Positions 42,477 to 54,665 of a stretch of DNA of 64,000 nucleotides are shown here, in pieces. The notes below the pieces were generated by a model. The model saw only the letters and a program-made list of their open reading frames with translations. It was not told the origin of the DNA and searched no databases. Position 1 is the first letter of the stretch. Each line of letters begins with the position of its first letter. A program made the translations under genes and the position numbers. Origin of the DNA: Morinoia aosen (taxonomy: Eukaryota; Arthropoda; Malacostraca; Amphipoda; Talitridae); contig CM059571.1 of assembly GCA_030386875.1 (NCBI GenBank), positions 27,894,355 to 27,958,354 of the forward strand. Reading direction: 5' to 3'.

Positions 42477-44537
42477 ATGGATAGAAAACGTTTGAAAAAA
42501 CCTCTCCACGTGCTGGCAAAAAAACAGAAAAAACGAAGAGTATATAACACTTTGAATGTAAAAGCTCGTGTGTCAAGCATTGATCCAGGTTCACCAGTGA
42601 GCACCAGCGAAGCTAGCGACGTCGAGAGTGATTCACTGTTGGACTCTATGCCTTGCTCATCAGGAGTAGTAGTTAATCATGATGATGAAACTCTACTGGA
42701 ATCATCCTCTGGTTCTTTTTCTTCCAGGCTTACAAGTTCTTCTCAAACAGAAAATTTTAGTCAAAATTATTCATTAAACCCTAAAAGTAGTACTTTATTT
42801 CAAAAAGAAAATTCTTTGAAATTTACCATTGCAGAATGGTTTCAAAAGGAAAAAAGTGTGCCTTACGATGCAGTTGATCGATTACTAAAATTAGTGGAAG
42901 CCAATGTCTTTCCAGGGTTTCCGATAGATGTGCGAACTTTGGTTCACCACAATAGCATAACTAAGGGCAATGAAAGTGACTTGTTTGAAGGCGGAGCTGA
43001 ATATGTTCATGTTAACAACTGGATCAAATGTCTGAAAGAACACTTGAAAGTCAACTGGTCAACTGATCTTGGGAGTAATTTTACCTTGGCCATCAACATT
43101 GACGGAATTCCTCTTTTTGACAAATCTCCTAACTTTCATCTGTATCCTATTCTTATAAAATGTCAAGAGTGTCCAACTAAAATTTTCACAGCAGGATTAT
43201 TTTGTACTAATAGAAGTGAAAATCAAAAGTTAGTTGATTGCAATCGTTTTTTACAAATGTTAGTAAATGATTTGAAAAACTTATTGGCTGAAAGCATTCC
43301 AACTCAGAATGGCAGAGTAAAATTTGATATATCTGGACCAATAATATATTATGCCCCTTGTCGAGCTCAGCTAAAAAACATTGTATACCATTCAGGGTAT
43401 AATTCTTGTGAGAGGTGTTATGTTCATGGTTCTTATCATGGTGGGCATGTAACATTAAATAAGACCGATGCTCCCTTGCGAACTAAAGAATCATTTTTGT
43501 CACGTGAAGACACTAGGCATCATCATGATTCTTCAACATTAATTTTAGAATCGATTGGTATTGATTTAGTCGGTTCCATGGTTCTTGATTATATGCATCT
43601 CTGCTGCTTAGGTGTTATGAAACGCCTGCTGCAAAGATGGCTCAAGTCACCTGCAGCCAACCGAAAAGCTCAATTTTCTCGCATTGCTGTTGCAACACTT
43701 GAGCTTTCAATAAAAGGTGCTGAACCATTCATTTGCCGTGAATTTGTTAGGCATTTTCAGGTTGGACTTTCTAAACATCGGTTCTGGAAAGCCACTGAGT
43801 TTAGACTAATGTTGCTATATGTTGGATATGTTGTTGTTTTAAGAAACAAAGCTATAATGTCACATGATCATTACAAAACTTTTCTTAAATTTAGTGTCAG
43901 CATGCGACTTCTCTTAAGTGATGAGCAGCAAGAGAAGCTCAATTTCATTAAATCCCTCTTACTTGAATTTGTTGAAGAGTGTCAGCAACATTATGGCACT
44001 GAATTTATTACATATAACGTGCATAATCTTATTCACTTACCAGATGATTATGCAAGGTATGGAAACTTAGAAAACATTAGCTGCTTCCCATATGAAAGTT
44101 TTCTAGGTGAGCTAAAAAGCTGCATCAGGTCAGGTAATAAACCACTCAAACAAATTGAAAAATTTGCTACAGTAAAAAATGAACAAATTTCTACATTAAG
44201 TCACCTCCATTCAAAAAGAGAGCAACCTGAATTGAAATTTTCTAAAAAAGGAGTAATTATTAATAATAGTCTTATTAAACCAAGTCAAAACCCAAGCAAA
44301 GACAACTGTGTAATGCTTAATGACAAGTCTGTTGCAATTGTTACAAGTGCATCTCATGAAACACTGAAACTCAGAGTGTTTGAATCCAAGGAAAATTTAT
44401 TCCATTATCCAATTTCTTCATCTGATGTTGGCACACACTTGCTCCAATATTTAGGCATGGAAAAAAAAAGGGAAAGTGAAAGATGTGAAGAAAAAGTGTA
44501 TGATTCTCCCCTACAAAAGAAAATTTGTTGTAATTGA
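42477..44537 (+). CDS. TNP2/EnSpm-like transposase, intact 686-residue ORF
   Basis: The ATG at 42477 gives MDRKRLKKPLHVLAKKQKKR, a strongly basic likely nuclear signal; the frame is open further upstream to a splice acceptor at 42400, so the true start could be earlier. After a Ser-rich linker (about residues 35-90) comes FTIAEWFQKEKSVPYDAVDR, then a long core: AINIDGIPLFDKSPNFHLYP (Asp-rich, candidate catalytic start), YAPCRAQLKNIVYHSGYNSC with CERC (zinc-binding pairs), the hallmark LDYMHLCCLGVMKRLLQRWL (residues about 375-395), and YNVHNLIHLPDDYARYGNLE with FPYESFLGELKSCIRSG. The order and motifs resemble transposase proteins of the TNP2 (En/Spm, CACTA) type found in many animals. There are no stops in 2 kb, unlike its neighbours, so it is either recently inserted or under selection. 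A DUF4806-type gene follows on the same strand. Confidence 0.7.
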   Translation: MDRKRLKKPLHVLAKKQKKRRVYNTLNVKARVSSIDPGSPVSTSEASDVESDSLLDSMPCSSGVVVNHDDETLLESSSGSFSSRLTSSSQTENFSQNYSLNPKSSTLFQKENSLKFTIAEWFQKEKSVPYDAVDRLLKLVEANVFPGFPIDVRTLVHHNSITKGNESDLFEGGAEYVHVNNWIKCLKEHLKVNWSTDLGSNFTLAINIDGIPLFDKSPNFHLYPILIKCQECPTKIFTAGLFCTNRSENQKLVDCNRFLQMLVNDLKNLLAESIPTQNGRVKFDISGPIIYYAPCRAQLKNIVYHSGYNSCERCYVHGSYHGGHVTLNKTDAPLRTKESFLSREDTRHHHDSSTLILESIGIDLVGSMVLDYMHLCCLGVMKRLLQRWLKSPAANRKAQFSRIAVATLELSIKGAEPFICREFVRHFQVGLSKHRFWKATEFRLMLLYVGYVVVLRNKAIMSHDHYKTFLKFSVSMRLLLSDEQQEKLNFIKSLLLEFVEECQQHYGTEFITYNVHNLIHLPDDYARYGNLENISCFPYESFLGELKSCIRSGNKPLKQIEKFATVKNEQISTLSHLHSKREQPELKFSKKGVIINNSLIKPSQNPSKDNCVMLNDKSVAIVTSASHETLKLRVFESKENLFHYPISSSDVGTHLLQYLGMEKKRESERCEEKVYDSPLQKKICCN

Positions 44538-44580
44538 GCTTCTTCATACAGACTTCTACAGGTGAGAAGATGTCTTCATC

Positions 44581-47500
44581 TATAAAAAATATGTAGGAGT
44601 GTATTTTGAAAAATCTAATGATAAAGCAGTGGTACCCTCATCGTGGGTAAAAACTAGAAAAAATGGTTCACACAAAAGTTCTTGGCCTTCACATGGTGAT
44701 CCAGTAGCCCTTGCAAAGCAGTTGGAACCACCAAAAGATTCTTGGTCTTTCTACAGCTGCCATATCATTACATCTGCCAGTAAGTAATTTTTGTAGCTAC
44801 GTGTCATAAATTTTGGTCGAATTATGTTCATTTCTATATCTGAATTTTCAATATTTAGAGCATGCATACACACATGTTAATGGTAATGATAAAAGTTTTA
44901 TATGTTAGTAACATTTTGATTGTCAAGGCATAATTTTAGTGATACATCCCATTAAAATTCACCAATTATACAGTGATTAATTACTCATAAAGTGGGATTG
45001 ACCCTGTGATTCAGGGTCACTGATGAACTGTGACCCTGTAAGTCAATGAAATAATTTCTCATTTAAAGGAACTATTTGAGGCAGCAATAATAATGGTGGC
45101 TGAAATTTTATTTAATCTATTGTGCCTATCTGCAGCCATTTTTGTATGAGAAACAGCAAAAACTGTCTTTAGAAGTTTTTATCTAGTGGATGATTGTTTA
45201 GTTCATTCAGTGCTGCAATATTGTGTAGAGTGCTGCAGTATTGTGTACAGTGCTGCTGTGCTGCATAGTGTGCGGCAGTATTGTCTACAGTGTTGCAGTG
45301 TTGTGTGCAGTGCTGCAGTGTTGTGTACAGTTCTACAGAGCATGCTGCAGTGGTGTTCAGTGCTGCAGTGTCATATACAGTTCTCCAGTGTTGTGTGTAG
45401 TGCTGAAGTGTTGTGTTTATTATGTTGGGCAAATTTTTACTACGTTCTCTGGGTCTAAAATGTTTCTTATTTGTAGATTCCTACAAGAAGTGCTACCGGC
45501 TGCTGGATGGTTTTGACACGGACAGCGGTATGTCATCTGTGGAGTGGAGTGATGCTGGTGGCCTACAATCTGGTGGTAAAATTTCTTAGAAAATAGCCAG
45601 TAATAGCAGTTTTTTCAACTGGGCATCATTAGCAGCTATTTCTAATGTCACAGTGCTATAAAAAAGGGTAAATGTAAGCAATAATAATGTCATTGGTAAT
45701 AAGGTGTACGTACCAGTGACCAATATCATTTCAGGTATTGTGCAACATGGGTACACAGAACTAGTGTCTTTAGCTGCCACTATGTAGAATATACTGTATA
45801 TGTATGTATTTTATGTAAATAGTTACATATTTTCACAATTGTTGCTATAGCAATTCAAAAATATGAAATGAACTCAGCTGATAATGTTGCTTCATGGTGT
45901 GTGCACTACTAAGAACATCTTATTTCTGTTCTAATTGGTAGCTACATACCTAGGTATTATATGAAGATTCAAAGTTAGGTTTAGGCTCAACAAGCAATAG
46001 TGACAATTTTATATTCTGTACAGCATTATTAAAAGTATATTCAATAGTAGTCTATTCTTGATGAGGAATAGCTGGACTACATAGAGGGTAAATTATTACC
46101 TATCTCATCAGGTGCTGGCAATTTCCACCAGTTTAATCATCCTGAGATTGAGCAGAGGGTTGAACTGCGGCATAATCCTGGAACTGGTTGATGGCTATTG
46201 CACTGCAATAGTGGTTGAAACCTTTTGAGTATTTTTCGGGTGGAACTTGGTTTCAAAACCTTTCTTCACGGCTGCCGTGTTGCTACTTGTCTTATCCATC
46301 CTAGCAGATGATGAACTTGGATTCTTTAGCAGCAAAGGGTGAATCTTACATGAAGCTGAACAAAATGTTCACCTAATAATAAAGTTAACTCCTAGTTCAG
46401 CTTGAGTTTCAAACCAAGTTTATCTTTCAGTAAAGAATCTTCTCTGCCGAAGAGTCCAAGTTCATCATTCTGAAGTATGGAGTAATAAAGTACTCAGCAC
46501 TTCTGCTGTGACCAGGGTTTTTAAAATGAAGATTTTTTTCAAAGACAGGTATTTCAACGACTCCTTGACATGTTCTCTGATTCTACCTCGATCCAATCCG
46601 CCATACCTGTTTTTACTCCCTCCAAATCACGTCGAAGGGGTGTTGGGGTGGGTGGGTTTCGAATACCAACATTTGATGAGGTAATATTTAACTCTTTATA
46701 AGGCTCGCGTCTCTCTTGACAGAAATGAAATTCATTAAATTAATTTTCAAAAATGAGTTGAAGCCCTAACCCATAAACTTACTCCAGTTCGACCCTCAAC
46801 TTGTAGCTTTCTTTTAATAATTTCTCTATATGTCAAGCTATAACTTAGCATTGTGTTCATGACGTTGACCTATACTGTGGAACCCCATTTTGCCCCAAAG
46901 CACAGACGTAGTTGCTTTTGTGAAACTAAATTTTCTGGCAAATTGTTAAAATTATCATTGCAAGAAAAAAATCCACTTGGCAATCTTTTTGCCAGTTAAT
47001 TGAAACAATTTCTTGGAACACGATCATTAAACTAAACCTGGCTTGCCGGTTGTGGACCACGTCATTTATTCAGTCGATATTGATTACGTGGTCCATATTG
47101 TGTATCACATAAAATAATCAGTTAATTTTTTTAGTTTGTGATATAGCACAGTATGAGAAAGTTAGCATAACTATGTAGGTATGTAATATACTTACAACTC
47201 ATCCATTTAAGACCTTTCATTAAGCAGTAGCAATGCTATTGTACAATTAGCTAATGTCAGCCTTAACGATCAGATCTACTGTGGATGCCTCCAGTAGTTC
47301 AGACGCACCTCAAGCGCGCTGTTGCTGCCAGGACTTGACAGCTGCACTTTCAGCGAAGGTCAGCAAAGTTGCAGCAAATATGCAAGTGAAGATGGACATG
47401 ATAGAAGAGAAGCTGGACCTAGCACTTGAGGATTTGAGGGGTTTGGCCGCAAAGCTTTCCAAGGAAGATCTTATTGCTGGTCCCCCTGCCAACAATGATG

Positions 47501-48496
47501 ATGAGTTGTCTGCACTCATTTCATCGAACCATTTTGTAAGTCACTATTGCTTAGAGCTTAAAAGTTCAGACTGCTGTCGTTTCTACCTGCTAATTGTGTA
47601 GATTCTACTTAACTTGCTACCGAAATGTTTCGGTAAACCCTCAACGGAGGTACCAAGTTCGAAGTCTCGCTCATTTCAATGTAACAAGGTCAATATACAT
47701 TCAAGTCCATACGGTTATTGGCGCAGCTTCCATGGCGTATACCTTAATGACTTGATTATATGATGAGCTGCCAAGTGTTTTATATACTCATTTATCACTT
47801 ACCTATCTGTGCCAATGCGAGTGTGGCGATTTAGCATTTCTTTCATCATTATTTCCTCTTAAATACCTGAGTCTTTTTCTGGAATACAGCATTTTTATGC
47901 TGCAAGAGAAGTACCTACTTATAACTGTTTGTGCTTTACCCTAGATAGAGAAATTCAGCGTTATTTGAAGATACTGTACTACGAGCTTGTACGACTTGCT
48001 TGTACACGGTATCGACTTGCGTGTATATAACGCTCTAGATCTTCCTAGGCCTAGTAATTTTCGACAGTAACTTATTATAATGCGGTTGCAGAGTGAAGAT
48101 GAATGTAACTTCTAGTTAAGCAGAGACCTCCAACCATTAACGCGAGTGCTAATTTCTTCTTGCGTATCCTTGAGGATTATACACGAGTAACACGACACAA
48201 ATATATAACCCATCAGTGAGCATAGAGAAGAGCAACAAGGTTAGGTTTGTCCATACTGTTCTATGGGAATAAACAGATATTAGGTTACTTCAACTTAGAC
48301 AGCACTTACCTCTTCTATTTCTTGGCCACTTTATTTCCTTTAATTTCTATACTTTATTCTTCCTCCTTTTTCTTAATGTGCTGTTCCTATGCGCTAATAC
48401 TCGTATAAGTGTCCTGTGCGTAGATTACACATTTCCTTTTGTTCCTTCCTTTTCTGATCTTGGGAACGCCTTGTAGTGGCTAGGGGAAGCCAAAAC

Positions 48497-48548
<52 letters not shown>

Positions 48549-49306
48549 ATATGTATATATGTATATATATGTACTACAGTAATACAAATATGTGAATAAA
48601 CGTACGGAACCAATTATGTTTATGCAGCTAGCTAATGCTCAGGTTCACTACCTTTACTTGTCCTAGATTTACATAATGAGTAAACCCCCGATGCACGTTT
48701 ACGTTTTATTTTTAACTAACAATTATTATAAAGTAATTTAGGGGAACTAGAACGTTATCATTGTTTTCGTCAGGTCATGAGCTTGGCAGCATTGGAAACC
48801 CCGAGTCTTCAAGATACTTTGCGTCGAATGCTGCAGCGAATGATGACGAGAACACTGGCCCAGACGTATTCATTCACTGGGCTTGGTCTCAATCGGCAGC
48901 CTACGAAGAATAAATTTTCTTCTCATAAGGCATATCAGCTTCTCTTAAGTAAGTTATATTTCATGGTGAATTGAATTCACTGTAGCTACTTCTATATAGG
49001 AGCGGTATGATTTTTGTCGTGAAAATGTTGCACTGTTATATTCTTCCTACCTGCTTGTTTGTAAGTTTTTAATGTTTCAAGCATGTCATAATATAAGCGT
49101 GTTGAAAATTAGTTACATATTAATTGTAAATTAGCTATCAGTTGAAGCTTCGTACGATCTTTCTGTACTTGTTTCCTATAATTAATGGAGAGGGAACATA
49201 CGTGACCAATGTGTTTTAGCTACTAACTATTATGTGTTCGTTTTTTCCAGGCGCTCTACGGTGGACAAGATTTAGAGACGTGTCCCTCACCGACATAGAG
49301 AAATGA
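44581..49306 (+). CDS. DUF4806-type gene, spliced, partner of the transposase
   Basis: Exons inferred from coding frame and splice sites: one ending 44775 (VGVYFEKSNDKAVVPSSWV ... SSWPSHGDPVALAKQLEPP, donor GTAAGT); 45477-45575 (SYKKCYRLLDGFDTDS, alternative donor at 45527); one ending 47535 (coiled-coil-like MQVKMDMIEEKLDLALEDL, donor GTAAGT); 48774-48948 (DTLRRMLQRMMTRTLAQTYS, the DUF4806 core); and 49251-49306 (ALRWTRFRDVSLTDIEK, stop). Three junctions read directly: phases 1, 0 and 1. One exon between 45576 and 47250 seems missing, and the start is unresolved. Family members usually accompany EnSpm-type transposases; the role is unknown, and nucleic-acid binding or a chaperone function for the transposase is only a guess. 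Confidence 0.55.
45214..45416. repeat. Minisatellite (~20-bp unit, GTGCTGCAGTATTGTGTACA type)
   Basis: About ten diverged tandem units built on CAGTGCTGCAGTGTTGTGTA, inside the intron between the first two placed exons. The long ORFs across it on both strands are artefacts of the repeat. Confidence 0.85.
45580..47250. other. Intron/intergenic stretch with a foldback
   Basis: No exon could be placed here. GATGATGAACTTGGATTCTT (about 46308) is inverted at about 46442-46470 (AGAGTCCAAGTTCATCAT), and inside it TGAAGCTGAAC / GTTCAGCTTG also pair. At about 46184-46225 a perfect 7-bp-stem hairpin (CTATTGC-ACT-GCAATAG) lies between TTGATGG and TTGAAACC. Confidence 0.5.
47536..48369. other. Intron, nothing recognised
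   Basis: Between the donor at 47535 and the next exon at 48774. Only a small hairpin, ACCGAAATGTTTCGGT, at 47619-47634 stands out. Confidence 0.5.
48370..48500 (+). mobile_element. Short retroelement copy, 5'-truncated, in an intron
   Basis: CTATGCGCTAATA, CCTGTGCGTAGATT and the end GTGGCTAGGGGAAGCC-AAAACTA follow the family order at clear but lower similarity. A TA/TATG microsatellite (about 48500-48575) takes the place of the usual tail. Confidence 0.6.
48500..48575. repeat. TA/TATG microsatellite
   Basis: About 18 TA units followed by four GTATATAT-type units. Confidence 0.9.
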
Positions 49307-49856
49307 ACTGCGTTGCTCCTGAGGCAGGCTGTGGACTGGTCCGGAAGTACTCGCAAGCGTAAACGTAGTACCTTCTTTTTGAATTTAGAAACCATTTGTA
49401 ATCCATCTGGATTTAGAGATAAAATTAGAATGTGTAGAGTATTCAAGATTTTTCTCTATCAATTTGAATTTCATAACCGAATTGGGCGTTTGATTGAATT
49501 AAGGTTTGACTCAGTGAAGTTATACATTGCAATATTTATAAGTATGAAAAATGCAGAATTTTATTTGATGATGTACAAAGATGCTGAGAATATACATTAA
49601 ATCACCTTATATTTACTAAGTTATTTAAATTACAATAATTATGAATGAATTTAAATAAAACTGCATAGGTTTGATTTAAATGAGAAGTAAATTTACGAAA
49701 ATAATGGTGAGCTCGAGGCTACGGTTGTAGTTGAGTGTAGTTTACATGAAGACATATCTTGCCTCAAGTGTGCCAGGTAAAAATCAACACTGTTGAACAC
49801 CTGAAACAAGTGATTTCAGCCTCAATTCAGGAAACAACACCTGCTATATTAAATTT
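49307..49856. other. 3' region of the DUF4806 gene, no further coding
   Basis: AT-rich. AATAAA occurs in GAATTTAAATAAAACTGC at about 49650 and could serve as the polyadenylation signal. A 95-codon plus-strand ORF at 49313-49600 has no recognisable motif. Confidence 0.45.
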
Positions 49857-49870
49857 TTTCCGGTGCACGG

Positions 49871-50240
49871 CCCCTCAGGGGGATACAACTATTGTATCTA
49901 TGGGAAGTGACGCTCCCAGGGGGATAATGTCAGTGCCCGAATCACTGGTTAGGTAGGCCTTCTTTTTGTTGAAATATTGTGTCTTTTGTTTAGTTAAGGG
50001 CCAACTTTTTTCGGTTCACTGCTATCCTTTTATTGAGCACCGTCTACTTTTTTCTTGAACTTTTTTTCTTGTTTGAACTTCCTTCGTAACTTGCTGTTAC
50101 TATGCGCTTGGTATCCTGTGCGGGGCACACCTCGTGCATAGAATCCCCTTGTACGTGTCCATACTAGATGGTCTCCTTCATTATTCCTCTGTGATATCGT
50201 CTTTGTTACTGACAACGGAGTCTTAATAATCGCTCTTGGC
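49871..50240 (+). repeat. LINE 5' UTR block shared with the short retroelement family
   Basis: Begins CCCCTCAGGGGGATACAACT and includes ATTGTATCTATGGG, GTTAGGTAGGCCTTC, GGTTCACTGCTATCC, CATACTAGATGGTCTCC and the end GGAGTCTTAATAATC. The same order and nearly the same words make up the independent copy at 55551-55937. Confidence 0.8.
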
Positions 50241-50397
50241 TGAGTATTGAGTGTACCCACGAAATCACGCTAGATTTCTTACTCTTTTCTATACTTTCTA
50301 AGCTAGTTTTTAGATAGATATATCCTTTTAATCTTGACTCTGTATTTCGTTTTAAGTTGTACAATAGTACTTACTGCCTACTGTTTACTAATTTTGA

Positions 50398-53300
50398 ATG
50401 ACTGATCACGCTGATATATTAGATGAAATCGACCCGGATCTCAATCATTTGAACAGAATATTTCCAAACCTAAACGACTCTGAAAACTGCAGATATACTA
50501 ATATATAAAAATTCAACGAATCTATACGAATAACCCGGCAGGATTTTTCGCTACTGTGTTGGAACTGTAGGTCACTCTATCCAAAATTGGAAGAGATACA
50601 ATGCACTATGACTGAACTTAAGTATACCTTAGATGTGATTAGCTTCACCGAAAGCTGGCTAGATGACTCGACCAAAGACATGATTAAATTTGAAAATTAT
50701 CATAGTTACCATTCGCTACGAAAAAACAAGCGAGGCGGGGGCATCAGTACATACATTTCTAAGCTCATGGATTCGAGAATCATAGCAAGTGCAACACTGA
50801 ATCAGGATCATATAGAATCATTATTCGTAGAACTGTCTAGAGATGGCAAACGAATTGTGCTTGGAACGGTGTATAGGCCGCCTACAGCCTGTCCTATATC
50901 CTTCCTTAATGAGCTTAATCGAATTATTTCTCAGTTCAACAGGTCCTTCTACAATGACATAATAATATGCGGTGACTTCAACTATGATTTGCTGAAACAT
51001 GAAAGCTATGAACCAATCTCTAATTTCTTAAATGCATTTCATTCTAAATCTTTCCTTCCGATCATCACAAAGCCAACACGAATAACCTCAGAATGTGCCA
51101 CGCTGCTTGACAATATCTTTATGACAGACCCAAGTGATTTTCTTGCTGGAATAATTACTTCTGACTTATCAGATCATTTTCCAGTTTTTCTTATTAAGAA
51201 AAATGTCTATCTTGCGTGCACCAAAGCACGGGCTGAAACTTATTCATATCGTAAAATAAACGAATCAAATTTAGAAGAAATGCGCACCGTTCTAGAAGAT
51301 TTAATGCCAACATTGCACATCACCCAACAAAACAATAATGCAAGGAGCATTGATGAATCAGTAGTAAAGTTGACTGAAACTATAATGACCGCATACAATC
51401 AGTGTTGCCCAATTGTAACTCGTACAGTTACCCCGAAAAATAAACAAAAGCCCTGGATTACTAGAGACATCGTGATAAATATAAAGAAACGCCAAGCGTA
51501 CCTAGCCCTCCTTTGCGAAGGGCGAATATCTAGAGAAACATATAACCGATTCAGAAACTATGTGACAAACCAGATAAGAACATCAAAAAAGAGCTACTTT
51601 ACCCTCAAGTTTACTCAATTCAAAGCTGACGTTAAAAAGACTTGGCGCCTCCTTAACTCTTGTTATAAACCGAATAACACCGAAAAAAAGAAAATTGGTT
51701 ATATCACTCAAGATAATGTAAAATACCATGAGAAGAATGAAATTGCTAATCTCTTCAACAACTTCTTTGTAAACGTAGGGAAAACTATAGCCAATGGTAT
51801 TCCAAGTGAACCTACTGATCACCTGGAATTTATGGATCATATTCGAGAACACAACTCCTTTTTCTTTACGCCTACAAACTCCTCCGATGTAATTGCGTGC
51901 ATAAACAACATGAAAAATAAATCGAGTGGGTTACAAACGTTTCCAACTAAAATACTTAAAATAATTGCTGATATTGTGGCCCCGCTGATATCCAATATTA
52001 TTAACCAGTCTCTCTTACTAGGCACTTTCCCGAACTCCCTCAAAGTTGCTAGAGTAACCCCTATCTTTAAAAATGGAGAAAAAACCTGTGTAAACAATTA
52101 TCGACCTATCTCCATGTTACCAATTATTAGCAAGGTATTCGAGAAAATTGTGTATAAAAAAGTGTACTCTTATTTTGAACAAAAATCATTTCTCTATGAC
52201 AAACAATACGGCTTTCGCTGTAAAAAATCAACAACACAGGCAATATTAAATCATTTACAATTCCTTTATTCTAATATAGATAACGGAAAGACTGTCTTCT
52301 CTGTATTTCTTGACTTTCGAAAGGCATTCGATTGTGTGGACCATAACATATTACTCTCGAAACTTCATTGTTATGGCATTCGTGGGGTTGCCCATGATTG
52401 GTTCAGATCATACCTAACAAATCGGAAGCAATACGTTGTCATTGACGACGCAAAATCGGACCCACAAAAAATTAGCCATGGAGTTCCACAAGGATCTGTT
52501 CTTGGGCCTCTCCTTTTTCTGATTTTTATCAATGATATTATTAAATCTACATCATTTTTTAAATTCATACTTTTTGCCGATGACAGTACGCTTTCTGCGG
52601 TCCTTCCGAACGAAAATCCCACTACGATTGCGGAGAGTATAAATAATGAACTCCATAAGGTTTCACTGTGGCTTAAAGCTAATAAAATAAGCCTCAATAT
52701 CGATAAAACAAATTATATTACGTTCTCATACAAGAAAAATATATCTCTACCATCCATTAAAATTGGCGAAGGTGAAATCAAAGAAACCAACTCATGTAAA
52801 TTTCTGGGCATCATAATAGATAAACATCTGACCTTCAAAGAGCACATCACTCATATTAGTTCTAAATTATCAAAATCCATCGGAATCCTGAATAAAGTTA
52901 AAAATTTCCTGCCTGAAACAGCCTTACTAATGCTTTATCGAACGCTCATTTCACCATACCTGCAATACGGAATAGAAGCATGGCATGGAACTGATAAAAA
53001 TAAAACCAATATAATTTTTACTCTGCAAAAAAGAGCCATCAGAGCGGTAAAGAACCTAGAATATAATGCTCACACAAATGATTCATTCAAAAATTTACAA
53101 ATACTTAAACTCTCGGATCTCTACAAAATCTCCATCTGCAATCTCATCTACAAAACATTAGCTAATGATGGCGACAATAGCCTTCAACAGTTATTAACTG
53201 CGCAAACTGGTCATCACGACCATTTAACACGAAATAAAAGTAAATTCATGCTTCCTTATTATTCAAAGGCCCGCTCGCAACATAGTATACTATTCGTTGG

Positions 53301-53400
53301 AACTAAAACCTGGAACTCAATACCTGCGGAGATCCGTGAAAGTAATTCTTACAAGGTATTTAAAAGAAATCTTGAGTCTCACTTCTTATCAGAATACTAG
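50398..53400 (+). pseudogene. LINE ORF2 (endonuclease-reverse transcriptase), one premature stop
   Basis: The ATG at 50398 (MTDHADILDEIDPDLNHLNR) opens a 1,001-codon frame, stop included, broken only by TAA at 50506-50508 (codon 37). After it comes an apurinic-type endonuclease: LLCWNCRSLYPKLEE, ISFTESWLDD, GGGIS, VLGTVYRPP, IICGDFNYDLL, LLDNIF and SDLSDHFPVF (through about residue 265). The reverse transcriptase has YRPISMLPIISKVFEK, YGFRCKKSTTQAI, SVFLDFRKAFDCVDHNIL, GVPQGSVLGPLLFLIFIND, the catalytic FADDSTLS, and CKFLGIIIDKHLTF. The C terminus ends SHFLSEY. The nuclease nicks target DNA and the RT copies RNA at the nick. The DPDLNHLNR start recalls CR1/Crack/Daphne-type LINEs. A downstream start could bypass the TAA, but the endonuclease N terminus begins near it, so activity is uncertain. 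Confidence 0.85.
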
Positions 53401-53840
53401 TCGTGTAAGATCACCAAGTCAAATCCTGCCTCCTACATGTCTGGTCCTAATAATGCAATTTGCCATGAGTAATATCGCCGATTTTCAGTCTGCTCCCAAA
53501 TCGTTATCGAATATACTGTTAAATATTGTCCATATGACCTATATTGTAAAATTAAACATCAATATCGAGTTCATTATCCTGTTGATCAGTCTAATGCGAA
53601 ACTAGGCTAAGTGAATTAGGTTAAACATTATTGTGCGCCCTAGAATAATGTAATGGTAGGATGCCCTAGAAGTCGCTGAACTTATTCGGGCCCACAGGTA
53701 GCTATGCTCAACTCTGACCATTGTATTAGACTTAAGAAACATTCTACCTCTGTATCTCCTGTGGTAAATAAATTGTTTAAATTGTTTAAATTGTTTAAAT
53801 TGTTTAAACCACTAATATAATAATAATTTCCGGTGCACGG

Positions 53841-54660
53841 TAGATCACGGGAGACTATGCCCAGCCGTGCAAAAGGAGCAAATACCAGAGCATATTAAAA
53901 TGAATTGATTCAATTTCGAGGTATGGTAGATGTTCTTACTGTTATAAAATTTCAGCATTTGAACATAGAAATTACGAGGAATTTCTAAATGACCTTGTCA
54001 GCGTATGTATTTTTTTTGAGGTATTGCTGTACGTATGACATGTGTATAGGGAAGCTGTTAGAACAGATGAATTTTGAGATATGTTCAATATCATTCGGTG
54101 TCGAAACAGAAAATGACGAATAGTGGTAGCCCAATCTGCCATGTTGCAGATGTTTAGGCGCAAAACGTGTATTTTTGTACTGCATTCTGAGGCACAAATA
54201 TTCAATTAAAAGCTGTACTTCGATTGTTTGTCTCGTCAGACTAAGTTAAAACAATGTAATTCTATATATTTAAGGTGTTTGCGAGTGATTCTGTGAGAGG
54301 GAAAACGATAGCACGTTCTTTGGGATGTGGGAATCTATGCACGAAATTTGTGTCGTTCACCTGCTACATTGCAATATTGAGATTGGAAAAAACTAGAAAG
54401 TTGGGAGTAAAAACTGCTAGAAGAACGAAAGAGCAGTAAATGGGAAAATGTAAACAGTTATGAAAAAAATCTTCGAAAACATAATTAGCTTGTTGAGATG
54501 CTGTTCAACTTTTACCTAACTCATAGCTCCGGCCCTTACTTTCTTATAAAGTGTTGCAAATCCTGAACGTTCAATATTCCTACCCCGGTAAATGGAAGTT
54601 ATCAAAATCATTACTGTTACGATGATTTTTTCTAAGCGAAATTGTATTGTTTCAGATAGT
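53841..54660. other. Intergenic, nothing recognised
   Basis: AT-rich. Short ORFs without motifs. Confidence 0.5.
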
Positions 54661-54665
54661 GCAGT

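Larger units (their letters stand above)
49871..53826 (+). mobile_element. Near full-length CR1/Jockey-type LINE with 14-bp target-site duplication
   Basis: TTTCCGGTGCACGG lies at 49857-49870 and again at 53827-53840, bounding the 3,956-bp element. It starts CCCCTCAGGGGG, a short 5' palindrome, has a ~530-bp 5' UTR, one long ORF and a 3' UTR that ends in four copies of a 9-bp repeat (AATTGTTTA, about 53769-53806) and AATAATAA. Having both ends and matching duplications makes this a complete insertion, uncommon for LINEs, which are usually 5'-truncated. Confidence 0.85.

Noticed and set aside
45186-45516. ORFs across the minisatellite on both strands
   Set aside because: Cys/Val/Gln-rich reading frames that follow directly from the 20-bp repeat period.
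51583-52697. Minus-strand ORFs within the LINE
   Set aside because: They are antisense shadows of the endonuclease-RT frame with no domain.
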